Assembly (NCBI GenBank): GCA_035711805.1
Contig: DASTBV010000113.1
Span: forward strand, 1 to 64,000
DNA length: 64,000 bases
Reading direction: 5' to 3'
From: Gp6-AA40 sp035711805
GTDB lineage: Bacteria > Acidobacteriota > Vicinamibacteria > Vicinamibacterales > UBA2999
Numbering within the stretch: position 1 is the first letter of the stretch; each line of letters starts with the position of its first letter. Shown one piece after another: positions 9,071 to 17,034 of this stretch. The notes below the pieces were generated by a model. It saw nothing but the letters and a program-made list of their open reading frames with translations, searched no databases and was not told where the DNA came from. The translations under genes were made by a program, and so were the position numbers.

Positions 9071-9894
9071 GCGGCCACCTCCACCAGCTGCGCGAGTTGA
9101 TTGTGACGCGAGCTCCAGTGGCGCGAGATGATCGTGGCGCGAACCCTTCGGGTTCGCGAGGCGAGCCTGACAAGGCTCGCCCCACGCTCGCTGTACGGGC
9201 CACGGCTCGATGTGTCGTCGTCATGGCGTGTGTCGCGGCGCTGCCGGCAGTCACCGCAGCGCAGCAGAAACCGCAGCAGAAACCGCCGGCGGCTGTACGG
9301 CCCGCTCCCGCACCGCGCGCGCAGACGAGCATTCGCGGCTTCGGCGACATCGGGCTCATGCGATTCGCGGCCGCGGACACGTTCGCAGCCACCCTCGGGT
9401 CGTCGAGCGGAGCATTCTTCGGAGGCGGCGTGGAGGTCGTCCTTCCGCAGAATTTCTTCGTCAACGTCCGTCTGTCGCGTTTCCAGAAGACCGGCGAACG
9501 CGTGTTCGTGGACGATGGCGAAGTGTTTCCGCTTGGCATCGCGATGGACGTCCGTATGACACCTGTCGAACTCACGGGTGGCTACCGCTTTCAGCGGCGT
9601 GTCCGCCCGCGACGCGCAATCCCCTTCGTCGGTGGTGGTATCGGCTGGCACAGGTATTCGGAGACGTCCGATTTCGCGCAGCCCGGCGACGACGTCGACG
9701 AACGCTTCACGGGGTACCACGCGCTTGGTGGCGTCGAAGTCCGGATGTCGAGATGGTTCGGCGTGACCGGAGAAGCCCAGTGGACCACGATCAGCGACGC
9801 ACTGGGAAGCGAAGTCTCGAGCGCGTCGGAACTCTACGGGGAGTCAAACCTGGGGGGACTCGGGTTCCGAGTGCGGTTCGTTATCGGGAAATGA
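9067..9894 (+). CDS. Outer-membrane beta-barrel type protein with a repeat-derived N-terminus
   Basis: The mature part (from about QQKPQQKPPAAVRP) is rich in alternating polar/hydrophobic and glycine-aromatic stretches (FVGGGIGWHRYS, FTGYHALGGVEVRMS, LGGLGFRVRFVIGK) and ends in a strand-like segment, as in small outer-membrane barrels. Function unknown. The ATG at 9067 makes an ATGA overlap with the protease gene. However, the hydrophobic signal core (VVVMACVAALPAVTAA) lies only at residues ~49-64, and residues ~24-38 are encoded by a dispersed palindrome (9139-9171). Either translation starts later (ATG at 9223, leaving a very short signal), or the repeat has pushed the coupled start away from the signal peptide. 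Product assignment is by sequence character only. Confidence 0.7.
   Translation: MSGHLHQLRELIVTRAPVARDDRGANPSGSRGEPDKARPTLAVRATARCVVVMACVAALPAVTAAQQKPQQKPPAAVRPAPAPRAQTSIRGFGDIGLMRFAAADTFAATLGSSSGAFFGGGVEVVLPQNFFVNVRLSRFQKTGERVFVDDGEVFPLGIAMDVRMTPVELTGGYRFQRRVRPRRAIPFVGGGIGWHRYSETSDFAQPGDDVDERFTGYHALGGVEVRMSRWFGVTGEAQWTTISDALGSEVSSASELYGESNLGGLGFRVRFVIGK
9139..9171 (+). repeat. 33-bp dispersed palindrome, in-frame copy A
   Basis: Begins GCGAACCCTTCGGGTTCGC, itself a hairpin, and continues to GAGCCTGAC. It matches the reverse complement of 19417-19449 inside the RNase G gene at 28 of 33 positions. Here it encodes part of DRGANPSGSRGEPD; in RNase G the second copy encodes SRGANSSGSPGGPD, so the same reading frame is used in both proteins. 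A further GGCTCGC arm follows at about 9174-9180. Confidence 0.8.
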
Positions 9895-10304
9895 AACCGG
9901 GTTTCGCGGCCCGCGTGTTGTCGGTCGTTCGCAGGATTCCGGCGGGGCGGGTGACGACCTACGGCGACGTCGCGCGGCTGGCGGGCGCTCCGCGGGCAGC
10001 CCGGGCGGTCGGCACGGTGATGCGCAAGTGCCGGGACCCGAAGGTTCCCTGTCACCGCGTCATCGCTGCCGGGGGCGGACTTGGCGGATATGGCGCATTT
10101 CTGCACGTCAAACGCGACCGTTTGCGGGCGGAAGGGCTGGACGTGGGACAAACCCGAGTGCGGAGGTTTGCCGACGTCCGCTGGCCTGCCCCGAGCACGG
10201 TCGAGGGGCCTGCCCCAAGCACGGTCGAGGGGCCTGCCCCGAGCCCGGTCGAGGGGGGCGGCAACCCCAGTTCCCCACGCCGCCGTCTAACCATTCAGAC
10301 GTGA
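9891..10304 (+). CDS. MGMT-family protein (alkyltransferase DNA-binding domain) with a repeat tail
   Basis: A 137-residue protein whose first ~95 residues are the C-terminal domain of O6-methylguanine-DNA methyltransferase: VVRRIPAGRVTTYGDVARLAG (helix-turn-helix/arginine-finger region), ARAVGTVMRKC and VPCHRVIAAGGGLGGYG. The PCHRV active-site cysteine is retained, unlike alkyltransferase-like proteins that carry Trp there. So it could still repair alkylated guanine, although the usual N-terminal domain is absent. The last ~40 residues come from three 24-bp tandem units (PAPSTVEG) plus low-complexity sequence. ATGA overlap with the upstream gene; its TGA overlaps the GTG of the sigma factor as GTGA, which ties it into that operon. 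Confidence 0.85.
   Translation: MKPGFAARVLSVVRRIPAGRVTTYGDVARLAGAPRAARAVGTVMRKCRDPKVPCHRVIAAGGGLGGYGAFLHVKRDRLRAEGLDVGQTRVRRFADVRWPAPSTVEGPAPSTVEGPAPSPVEGGGNPSSPRRRLTIQT
10185..10256 (+). repeat. Three tandem 24-bp repeats in the MGMT gene tail
   Basis: Units 10185-10208, 10209-10232 and 10233-10256 read CCTGCCCC(G/A)AGC(A/C)CGGTC followed by GAGGGG, with one substitution each. They encode PAPSTVEG, PAPSTVEG and PAPSPVEG in frame. The unit length is a multiple of three, so copy-number changes keep the frame. No spacers exist, so this is not a CRISPR array. Confidence 0.9.
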
Positions 10305-10912
10305 GAGGCGCCGCCACCCCGTCGTCGCCCGCGGCCGATCTCGAGCTGGCACAGCGATGCGGGCGAGGCGATCCGGACGCGTTCGAACAGCTGTATCGTG
10401 CGCATGCCGGTCGGCTGTATACGCTGATTGTGCGGATGGTGGCTTCGGCGGAAACGGCGGAAGATCTGCTGCAGGAAGTGTTTTTGACGGCCTACCGGAA
10501 AGTCGGCAACTTCCGCGGCGATTCCAGCCTGGGCACCTGGTTGTATCGGATGGCCGTGAATCACTGCCTCGATTATCTGCGCGGACGGCAAAGCAAGATG
10601 GCCAGAACAACTGACTCGATCGACGAGGACGGCATGGTTGAGCCGGCGGCGGTTGCGCCGCTCGTGGCGTCTGCCATCAGCCGCCTCGATCTCGAGCGGG
10701 CCATCGAGCGGCTGCCCGACGGCTGCCGGACGGCGTTCGTGCTGCACGACGTCGAGGGGTTCCAGCATCATGAGATCGCGACGATGCTCGGCATTTCGGA
10801 GGGTACGTCGAAGTCGCAGGTGCACAAGGCGCGCATGAAGCTGCGCGCCTTTCTGAAGGGCGCCATGTCGGCGCCTCCGCGCGCGTTGAGCGCCCAGGCT
10901 GGACGCGTATGA
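10301..10912 (+). CDS. ECF-type RNA polymerase sigma factor
   Basis: Directs RNA polymerase to a specific promoter set, probably under control of the anti-sigma factor encoded next. Region 2 is clear (DPDAFEQLYRAHAGRLYTLIVRM, ETAEDLLQEVFLTAYRK, SLGTWLYRMAVNHCLDYLR) and region 4 follows (AIERLPDGCRTAFVLHDVEGFQHHEIATMLGISEGTSKSQVHKAR). At 203 residues from the GTG at 10301 it has normal ECF length; upstream in-frame codons belong to the repeat-rich tail region of the preceding gene and are rejected. GTGA overlap upstream and ATGA overlap downstream. Stimulus unknown; the secreted protease and barrel protein in the same run suggest an envelope response (inference). Confidence 0.93.
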   Translation: MRGAATPSSPAADLELAQRCGRGDPDAFEQLYRAHAGRLYTLIVRMVASAETAEDLLQEVFLTAYRKVGNFRGDSSLGTWLYRMAVNHCLDYLRGRQSKMARTTDSIDEDGMVEPAAVAPLVASAISRLDLERAIERLPDGCRTAFVLHDVEGFQHHEIATMLGISEGTSKSQVHKARMKLRAFLKGAMSAPPRALSAQAGRV

Positions 10913-11604
10913 ACTGCAGCACCTGCCAACCGCTGCTGAGCGCATATGTCGACGAAGCGATGCGCGCTGAGGAGTACGCCGCCGTCGACGAACATCTTCG
11001 CGGCTGCGCGGCATGCCGGGTCGTCGCGCAGGATCTGGCGTCGATCCGCGTCGCCGCCGGTTCGCTCGAGCCGCTGATACCGCCTGCGCACGTCTGGCAT
11101 CGGATCGCCGCGGCGGCGGAAACACAGACACGAGCGAGCGGCTTCCACGCGGGTTGGTTCGCCTGGCGGCCGTTGGCAGCGGTGGCGATGACCGCCGTGC
11201 TCGCAGCGGGCCTGTGGCGGGTCGGAACACTTCTACAGCCGGCCGGCGACAGCGATTCGACGCCGCAGATCGCTGACGTCGTCCCGGCCGCCGAGTCGGA
11301 CCCCGAAGCGCATTACACCCTCGCCATCGCGCGCCTCGAGGAAGTGACCACCGCCGATCAGGATGTGCTCGATCACGAAACCGCCGGCGCCATCAACGCC
11401 GGCCTGACGGTGATCGACGAAGCGATCACCGAGAGTCGCGCCGCCCTGCGCACCGAGCCGCAGAGCGAGTCGGCACAAGAGAGCCTGTTTGCCGCGCTGC
11501 GCCGGAAGGTTGCGCTGCTGCAGGAGATGCTGGCGTTGATCAACGAGATGCGGAAAGGGAACCAGGAGGGAGCCGCCCGCATCCTCTCGGAGATAAATCG
11601 ATGA
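10909..11604 (+). CDS. Zinc-finger anti-sigma factor with one transmembrane segment
   Basis: A 231-residue membrane protein. The N-terminal MNCSTCQPLLSAYVDEAM and DEHLRGCAACRVV carry the H-x3-C-x2-C pattern of zf-HC2 anti-sigma domains, which bind the cognate ECF sigma factor. One hydrophobic helix follows at ~residues 80-100 (WRPLAAVAMTAVLAAGLWRVG). The C-terminal part (~125-231) is helical and charged, probably coiled-coil in the periplasm (HETAGAINAGLTVIDEAITES, ALLQEMLALINEM). Overlaps the sigma gene and the next gene by 4 bp each. Release of the sigma factor on an envelope signal is the family's usual logic. Confidence 0.9.
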   Translation: MNCSTCQPLLSAYVDEAMRAEEYAAVDEHLRGCAACRVVAQDLASIRVAAGSLEPLIPPAHVWHRIAAAAETQTRASGFHAGWFAWRPLAAVAMTAVLAAGLWRVGTLLQPAGDSDSTPQIADVVPAAESDPEAHYTLAIARLEEVTTADQDVLDHETAGAINAGLTVIDEAITESRAALRTEPQSESAQESLFAALRRKVALLQEMLALINEMRKGNQEGAARILSEINR

Positions 11605-12578
11605 ATGGGACGGCCCGGAGGGTCGCGGTCTTCCTGACGTGCGTGGCAATCGCGTCGTCAGCGGCTGCGCAGGACACGAACCGGAATCAGGATACGAACA
11701 CAAACGTCGAACGGGGGCGGGCAAAGACCGAAGCCGCGAGGCGCGCCGCACAGGCGAAGGCTGAATCCGCGCAGCGCCGGAGTGCGGCACGGGGCCGCGG
11801 CCAGGCCGATATCAGCGAGGCCTTCTCCCAGACGGTACGGCTGGTTCCCGGCGGTACGTTGGACCTGTTGAGCGGCACCGGCGACGTCACCGTCAGTGGC
11901 GGCGGCGGCCAGGAAGCGCGAATCGAGGCGATCAAACGCGTGCGCGACACCGTCGCCGGGCGGGCCCGCACGGCCATCAACGAGGTCCGGATTGACGTCG
12001 CCGAACGCGGCGGCAACGTCGAGGTACGCACAATTCAGCCACGCGGCCCATCCCGCGTCACGGTCGAGTACCGGATCAGGGTGCCGGACAACACCAATCT
12101 GATTCTGCGCTCGACATCCGGCAACCTTCACGTACAGAACATGGCCGGCGACGAATTGAGCGCCAACACGATCAGCGGCCGCATCACACTGCGCGACCTC
12201 ACGAGCCGGATGCTCGACTTGCACTCCGTGATGGGCGACATGCTGCTGCACGACATCGAAGCGCGACGCGCGTTCGTGCAGTCGACGTCGGGAAACCTGG
12301 AGTACGCGGGCCGCCTGCTGCCGACCGGTCGGTATCAGCTGCAGACGCATCGCGGCAACATCCGCTTCGTGCCGTCCGGCGAGCCCGGCTTCGATCTCGA
12401 AGCCATGACCTACAGCGGCGATCTGCGAACCGACTTCGTGCTGAACATGCCGGAGCCGCTGGCCAGGCGCCAGGGACGCCGGCCGTTGAAGATGCTGCGC
12501 GGCACGGTCGGCAACGCCGGCGCCCTGGTGACGGCGTCGACGTTCAGCGGAAATGTGGTGATCGTCAAGCCGGAATAA
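11601..12578 (+). CDS. Secreted DUF4097-like beta-strand repeat protein
   Basis: 325 residues with an N-terminal signal peptide (VAVFLTCVAIASSAAAQD), a charged Ala/Arg/Glu-rich linker (~residues 35-70) and then repeated short beta-strand motifs: GTLDLLSGTGDVTVSGGGG, NLILRSTSGNLHVQNM, NTISGRITLRDLTS, QSTSGNLEYAGRL, TYSGDLRTDFV. The SGN/SGR(I/L)-type turn is typical of the DUF4097 (YvlB-like) adhesin fold. Molecular function is not established. Such genes often follow ECF/anti-sigma pairs, and here it is translationally coupled to the anti-sigma gene, suggesting it is an envelope component or sensor for the same circuit. Confidence 0.85.
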   Translation: MNGTARRVAVFLTCVAIASSAAAQDTNRNQDTNTNVERGRAKTEAARRAAQAKAESAQRRSAARGRGQADISEAFSQTVRLVPGGTLDLLSGTGDVTVSGGGGQEARIEAIKRVRDTVAGRARTAINEVRIDVAERGGNVEVRTIQPRGPSRVTVEYRIRVPDNTNLILRSTSGNLHVQNMAGDELSANTISGRITLRDLTSRMLDLHSVMGDMLLHDIEARRAFVQSTSGNLEYAGRLLPTGRYQLQTHRGNIRFVPSGEPGFDLEAMTYSGDLRTDFVLNMPEPLARRQGRRPLKMLRGTVGNAGALVTASTFSGNVVIVKPE

Positions 12579-12598
12579 CCCCGACGGGTCCGACGTGG

Positions 12599-12618
12599 GG
12601 CGCCGCTCGAGCGGCGCC
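12599..12618. terminator. Perfect 20-bp palindrome after the sigma-factor operon
   Basis: GGCGCCGCTCGAGCGGCGCC is fully self-complementary and lies 20 bp after the DUF4097 stop. It lacks a U-tract, so it could be a Rho-independent-like pause site, an mRNA 3'-end stabiliser or another dispersed repeat. Its position at the end of a six-gene run favours a role at the transcript end. Confidence 0.45.
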
Positions 12619-12647
12619 TCCAGGTCAGGGCCGTTACGCTTCCCTGC

Positions 12648-12653
12648 TAACAT
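12648..12653 (+). promoter_or_regulatory. Candidate -10 (TAACAT) 6 nt before the phosphatase start
   Basis: TAACAT is followed by 6 nt and then the ATG at 12660. With normal -10 to start-site spacing, transcription would begin at or within a base of the A of the ATG, giving a leaderless mRNA. No Shine-Dalgarno is present, which agrees. The same geometry is seen at 32223 and 55256. Confidence 0.35.
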
Positions 12654-12659
12654 CCCCGT

Positions 12660-14273
12660 ATGCTTCGACTGCTGACCGCCCTTGCGGCGGTCGTTCTCGT
12701 CACCGCCGCCGTGAGCGGCCAGCAGCCAATCCGCCTGGTCGTCATTGTCGTTCTGGATCAATTTCGTGCCGACTATCTGACGACCTTTGCCTCCCATTGG
12801 CGCGACGGCTTCCGCACGCTGCTCGCGGAGGGAGCGGTCTTCACGCGCGCGGCGTATCCCTACCTCCACACCGACACCTGCGCCGGCCATTTCACGATCA
12901 GCACGGGCGCGTTTCCGCGCACGCATGGGATGGTCTCGGACCTGTGGTGGGATCGCGACGCGCGACGATCGGTCGAGTGCACCGACGACGACCAGTCGTC
13001 GATCGTGACCTATGGACGTGCATCGAAGCTCGGCAAGAGCGCGCGGCGATCGCTCGTGCCGACGCTCGCCGACGAACTGCGCGGACAGAAGCCCGGCACG
13101 CGCGTGGTGACGCTGTCGATGAAGGCCCGGAGCGCCATCGGGCTCGCCGGGCGCGATGGTGACGCGGTCACCTGGTTCGAGGAGACCGCAGGCGTCGGCT
13201 CGTTCGTGACCTCGCGGGCCTTTGCGCCCGACACCGTTCCAGCCGTCCGCGCATTTCTGGCCCGCGAGTCGTTCGAGAACGACTTCGGAAAATCCTGGAC
13301 GCTGCGCGATCCGCGCGACACGTACCGCAACCCCGACGCCGGCGTCGGCGAGCGTCCGCGGCAGCCGTGGACGGGACTCTTCCCCCATGAGATCAAAGGG
13401 GCTACGAACAGCCGCGATGACGCCGTGGCGCTGTGGAGGGCCAGCCCGTTCAGCGACGCGTATCTGGGGCGCATGGCTGCCGAGCTCGTCGACGCGTTCA
13501 AGCTCGGTTCGCGCGAGGCGACCGATTTTCTCGGCGTCGGCTTTTCGTCCAGCGACACGGTCGGTCACCCGTTCGGGCCGGCGAGCCGCGAGCTGGAGGA
13601 CACCGTCGCGCGTCAGGACGACCTCCTCGGCGCGTTGATCAGACACCTCGACGCCAGGGTGGGGCGTCAGCGATATGTGCTCGCGCTGTCCTCGGATCAC
13701 GGCGTGTCCGACGTTCCGGTCACCCGCGGCGCGAGCCGGGTTGCATCTGAGGATCTGCGGGAGCGTATCGAAGAGATCCTGAACAACCGGTTCGGCCCGC
13801 CGCCGGCGAATACACGCTACGTCGTCGCCGCGGGCGATTTCATCCGGTTTGCCGACGGGATCTTCGAGCGCGTTCGCGCCGATGCGGGATTGATGACGGC
13901 AATCGAAAAAGCGGTGATGACGATTCCAGGCGTCGAACGTGTGCTGCGAAAGGATCGATTATCGGATCGCTCGGCGGATCCAATCGTTCGCGCTGCCGCG
14001 CTGACGAACTTCGAAGGGCGCAGCGGCGATCTGATCGTCGTCGCCAAGCCGAACTGGCCGATCGGCGGACGCGCCGCGGCAGAAGCCGGATCGCATGGCG
14101 CGCCCTACGACTACGATCAGCGCGTCCCTGTCGTCCTGTTCGGTGCCGGCATCAAGCCGGGACGGTACGAGCAGCCGGCCACTCCGGCGGACATCGCACC
14201 TACGCTCGCGCGTGTCGCCGGCATCAAGATGGGAAAAGCCGAGGGCCGCGTCCTCGCCGAAGCTCTCAAGTAG
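12660..14273 (+). CDS. Secreted alkaline phosphatase-fold hydrolase (phosphatase/phosphodiesterase)
   Basis: 537 residues with signal peptide MLRLLTALAAVVLVTAAVSG. The alkaline phosphatase superfamily core is visible: LVVIVVLDQFRADYL (first metal Asp), YLHTDTCAGHFTISTGAFP (nucleophile Thr followed by GH, as in PafA-like enzymes), GVGFSSSDTVGHPFGP (Asp/His metal ligands) and ALSSDHGVSDVPV (Asp-His pair). A C-terminal GSHGAPYDYDQRVPVVLFGAG contributes the last His. It probably hydrolyses phosphate mono- or diesters in the periplasm to scavenge phosphate. Substrate cannot be read from sequence. Stands alone after the palindrome at 12599 and before a repeat-filled convergent spacer. Confidence 0.88.
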   Translation: MLRLLTALAAVVLVTAAVSGQQPIRLVVIVVLDQFRADYLTTFASHWRDGFRTLLAEGAVFTRAAYPYLHTDTCAGHFTISTGAFPRTHGMVSDLWWDRDARRSVECTDDDQSSIVTYGRASKLGKSARRSLVPTLADELRGQKPGTRVVTLSMKARSAIGLAGRDGDAVTWFEETAGVGSFVTSRAFAPDTVPAVRAFLARESFENDFGKSWTLRDPRDTYRNPDAGVGERPRQPWTGLFPHEIKGATNSRDDAVALWRASPFSDAYLGRMAAELVDAFKLGSREATDFLGVGFSSSDTVGHPFGPASRELEDTVARQDDLLGALIRHLDARVGRQRYVLALSSDHGVSDVPVTRGASRVASEDLRERIEEILNNRFGPPPANTRYVVAAGDFIRFADGIFERVRADAGLMTAIEKAVMTIPGVERVLRKDRLSDRSADPIVRAAALTNFEGRSGDLIVVAKPNWPIGGRAAAEAGSHGAPYDYDQRVPVVLFGAGIKPGRYEQPATPADIAPTLARVAGIKMGKAEGRVLAEALK

Positions 14274-14280
14274 CCGGGGA

Positions 14281-14343
14281 GTCCGGCTTCAGCCGGATTG
14301 TTCGTAGTGTCCGCCTCCACGTAGTGTCCGCCTTCAGGCGGAC
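14281..14343. repeat. Cluster of GTAGTGTCCG palindromes between convergent genes
   Basis: Three related units: 14281-14297 (GTCCGGCTTCAGCCGGA), a partial CGTAGTGTCCGCCTCCAC at about 14303-14320, and a full 23-bp unit at 14321-14343 (GTAGTG, then TCCGCCTTCAGGCGGAC). The full unit recurs identically at 17035-17057 and, as a G/C variant in opposite orientation, at 34177-34199 inside a coding gene. Each can form a short hairpin with a TTCA-type loop. No gene is seen in this spacer. Confidence 0.85.
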
Positions 14344-14357
14344 CTTAAAAGCGAAAG

Positions 14358-16646
14358 CTACTTCAGCGTGAAAGTCATCTCGATCTGCACGATGACCGGC
14401 ACGGCTTCGCCCTTCAGCATCGCCGGCTTGAACTGCCACTGTTTCACGGCGTCCAACGCCGCCTGATCCAGGAGAGGAATCGAGCGGGCGACACGTGCGT
14501 CCGCCACGTTGCCCCGTTCGTCGACAAGCGCTTCGAGCACGACGGTGCCGCTGACGCGCGCCTCCATGGCCACCAGCGGATGCTGGGGATCGACCTTTCT
14601 CGTCACTATCGGCATCTGCAGGCCTGGCGTATCGCTCCGAACGGGCGTCTTTCCGTTGAGCGACACGAGCGGCCGCTGGTTCGCCGCCTGCGCGGCTGAA
14701 GGGGCGATCAAGCCTCGTTCGGCAAGAGCCCGGACGCGAGCGTCACGCACGGCCCGTTCGGCCTCCTGCTCACGGGCGAGTTCCTCCGCAGCGCGGGACG
14801 CACGCAACGCTGCTTCCGCCTGCTCCCGCCGGGCGGCCGCCTCGGCGAGTTCGGAGGAGCGCGCACGCGCGTGGTTGCGCAGCAAGGACGCCAATTCGTC
14901 GTTCATGGCAGCAAGTTTCTCGCGATATCTCGCCAGGTCTTCGCTCCCAGGACCGCGCTCGAGACCCTGCCGCAGTGCCCGCTCCAGTTCACGCAACCCA
15001 TTCCGTAACTCTTCAAGCTGCTGCCTCGTCGTGTCGGCCGAGGCTTGTTCCTCGATCGCCCGAAGCCCCCGCTCCAAGTCCCTTTGATTGACAATGGCAA
15101 CGCGATCCGTTTCCTGTGCCAGCAATCGCAGACTCTCTTGCGTCTCGCGCACGTACCTCTCCCATTCCGAAGCGTCAACGGAGACGCCGACGAGCCCTTG
15201 TTGTACGAATGACGATGGCGATTGCACGACGGCCGCCTCGACTCCCGGACGGAACGTCATCGCGACGCTGAACTGGAGCGGCGCGCGAACGGGCCGCTCG
15301 TATCGCCACTGCCTGATGGCTGCGGCCGCTGCCTCGAAAAATGGACCGCACGCCGCGTCGCCGCGGCGAACGGAACATCCTTTGTCGAAAACATTCGTCA
15401 CCGCGCCGTCGCGACCAATCCTGACCAACGTAGTGACGACAACCTCCACCTGGCGCCCGGCGAATTGCGACGGCCACGCCGGCGAACCGCCGCGTGTGCG
15501 GCGTGGAATCGGATTTTCGGGGGTAACCTCGTTCGGCTCATCACGGTCGCCGGATGCCGCGCCCCCCTGACCCGCGGCAGCGACCGTAACGGATTGGGGT
15601 TCTGCGATGAGCCGGCCATCGTCGATCGGCGGTGCCCCGACCGCAGGCGGCTCGATGCGGCTCGCGATGAGGATCGGAAACGCGCTGCTCGCATACCAGC
15701 TGGAAGCGGAAACGCCGACGGCGAGCGCAACAACCGACATCACGATTCGTGGCGCAGACATCACCCTCTCCTTTGACACGCTCAAAATGCGGTGGAACAG
15801 CTGCCGGCGATGCGCAAAGGCCGACGCCGGCCGGAGCCCGCCGGTATCGGCAAAGGCGAGCAGCGCCTGCATGTAGGCACGCCGGTCTCCTGTCGCCCGG
15901 ACCGTCAGTTCGTCGACCATCTCTTCTCTGGCGAGCTGGATGCTCGACGTCAGCCAGTGAATGGCCGGGTGGAACCAGAGCGCCGTTCGAACCGCTTCCT
16001 CTCCGAGCAGCGATAGCCAATCGCCGCGACGGACGTGAAACAGCTCATGGGTGACAACCGCGCGGCGCAGCGGAGCGGGCGCAACCGCCAGCACGTCCGG
16101 CAGCAGCACCGTCGGACGCCGGAATCCAAACGTTACGGGCTGGGCCAGCCGATCGACCTCCGAGATGGTTGCCGACGTGCCGAGCTGTTCCTGGACCGTC
16201 GCGTACTCGGCCGACTCGATCGGTACGGCGCGCCGGGTCAACCGGCCAAGGCGGAAGAAGCCGATCGCGAGCCAGATCGCCCTGGCGGCCACGCCGGCGA
16301 TCAGGGTGAAAATGCCGACGGTGGTCCAGGGCACATCAGGAACCAGCTGCGGCTGTCCGGTGGCGGTGGACGATGGCGTGGCCAGCGGCAGCCCGGTGGC
16401 GACTGGACCTGGCGTCGGGGAATTCACGGCTGGCCGTGGTGCGCCGTCCGGTGCGTGCGTGACAACGACCACTGACCGAAGCATCCATGGAACGACCAGA
16501 CAGGCAAGCAGCGTCAGCCGCAGGCAGACGTAGCGGGCGCGGGCGGGAATCCGCACGACCTTCAGCAGTGCGGCGACGACGAGGACCACTATCGCGATCT
16601 GCACGGAAAACGCCGTCAGATCGCGGAAGAAGGAAGCTGCCGTCAT
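14358..16646 (-). CDS. M56-family (BlaR1-like) membrane metallopeptidase with C-terminal TonB domain
   Basis: 762 residues. The N-terminal ~330 residues contain several membrane helices and the zinc-protease motif HELFH at 200-204 (VVTHELFHVRRGD), the BlaR1/MecR1 peptidase signature. Residues ~400-490 form a TonB-C-like segment (TLVRIGRDGAVTNVFDKG, AAIRQWRYERP), ~510-660 a long charged coiled coil, and the last ~90 residues a second TonB C-terminal domain (SGTVVLEALVDERGNVADARV, AALDAVKQWQFKPAMLKGE). Translationally coupled (ATGA) to the BlaI-type repressor upstream. In characterised pairs the protease cleaves the repressor after a signal; the signal here is unknown, and beta-lactams are not implied. 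Confidence 0.9.
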   Translation of the reverse strand: MTAASFFRDLTAFSVQIAIVVLVVAALLKVVRIPARARYVCLRLTLLACLVVPWMLRSVVVVTHAPDGAPRPAVNSPTPGPVATGLPLATPSSTATGQPQLVPDVPWTTVGIFTLIAGVAARAIWLAIGFFRLGRLTRRAVPIESAEYATVQEQLGTSATISEVDRLAQPVTFGFRRPTVLLPDVLAVAPAPLRRAVVTHELFHVRRGDWLSLLGEEAVRTALWFHPAIHWLTSSIQLAREEMVDELTVRATGDRRAYMQALLAFADTGGLRPASAFAHRRQLFHRILSVSKERVMSAPRIVMSVVALAVGVSASSWYASSAFPILIASRIEPPAVGAPPIDDGRLIAEPQSVTVAAAGQGGAASGDRDEPNEVTPENPIPRRTRGGSPAWPSQFAGRQVEVVVTTLVRIGRDGAVTNVFDKGCSVRRGDAACGPFFEAAAAAIRQWRYERPVRAPLQFSVAMTFRPGVEAAVVQSPSSFVQQGLVGVSVDASEWERYVRETQESLRLLAQETDRVAIVNQRDLERGLRAIEEQASADTTRQQLEELRNGLRELERALRQGLERGPGSEDLARYREKLAAMNDELASLLRNHARARSSELAEAAARREQAEAALRASRAAEELAREQEAERAVRDARVRALAERGLIAPSAAQAANQRPLVSLNGKTPVRSDTPGLQMPIVTRKVDPQHPLVAMEARVSGTVVLEALVDERGNVADARVARSIPLLDQAALDAVKQWQFKPAMLKGEAVPVIVQIEMTFTLK

Positions 16647-17026
16647 TGCTCACCGTCCTTCTCGTCGAGCAGCTGCTTCACGAGACGCCGCTGCTTCGGC
16701 GTGAGCTTGTTGTCGCGGGCGAGGTGCACGAGCAGCGGGTCGGACGCGCCGTCGAACACGCGGTCGAGGAAGTCGCGGACCATGCCGCCGATGACCTGCT
16801 GGCGCGGCTTCGCCGGGCGATAGACATGCGCGCGGTCCTCGGTGGCCTTGGTCAGATATCCCTTCTCCTGCAGGATGCGCATCATCGTCATGACGGTGGT
16901 GTAGGCAATCGGCCGTGTCTCGCGCAGCGCCTCGTAGACGTCGCGGACCGTTGCCTCGTCCTTGCGCCAGACGACCTTCATGATGGCCAGCTCCTGCGGG
17001 GTCAGCGTCGGGTGCGGTGTTCTCAT
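16643..17026 (-). CDS. BlaI/MecI/CopY-family transcriptional repressor
   Basis: 127 residues: an N-terminal winged helix (LTPQELAIMKVVWRKDEATVRDVYEALRE, then RPIAYTTVMTMMRILQEKGYL) and a C-terminal dimerisation region (IGGMVRDFLDRVFDGASDPLL, KLTPKQRRLVKQLLDE). It represses its own operon and is inactivated by cleavage by the M56 partner in known systems. A dyad at 17090-17105 upstream of its start is the obvious operator. The ATGA overlap with the protease gene sets the usual 1:1 arrangement. Confidence 0.94.
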   Translation of the reverse strand: MRTPHPTLTPQELAIMKVVWRKDEATVRDVYEALRETRPIAYTTVMTMMRILQEKGYLTKATEDRAHVYRPAKPRQQVIGGMVRDFLDRVFDGASDPLLVHLARDNKLTPKQRRLVKQLLDEKDGEQ

Positions 17027-17034
17027 GTCGATTC

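Noticed and set aside
10185..10256. Possible CRISPR or attachment-site repeats
   Set aside because: Contiguous 24-bp coding units in frame with the MGMT gene; no spacers.
11658..13700. 680-codon minus-strand frame opposite DUF4097 and the phosphatase
   Set aside because: Spans two plus-strand genes and the spacer palindrome; no motif, biased composition.
14358..17026. Beta-lactam resistance operon
   Set aside because: A BlaI-M56 pair is present but no beta-lactamase or PBP2a gene is adjacent; the M56 protein carries TonB domains in place of a penicillin-sensor domain.
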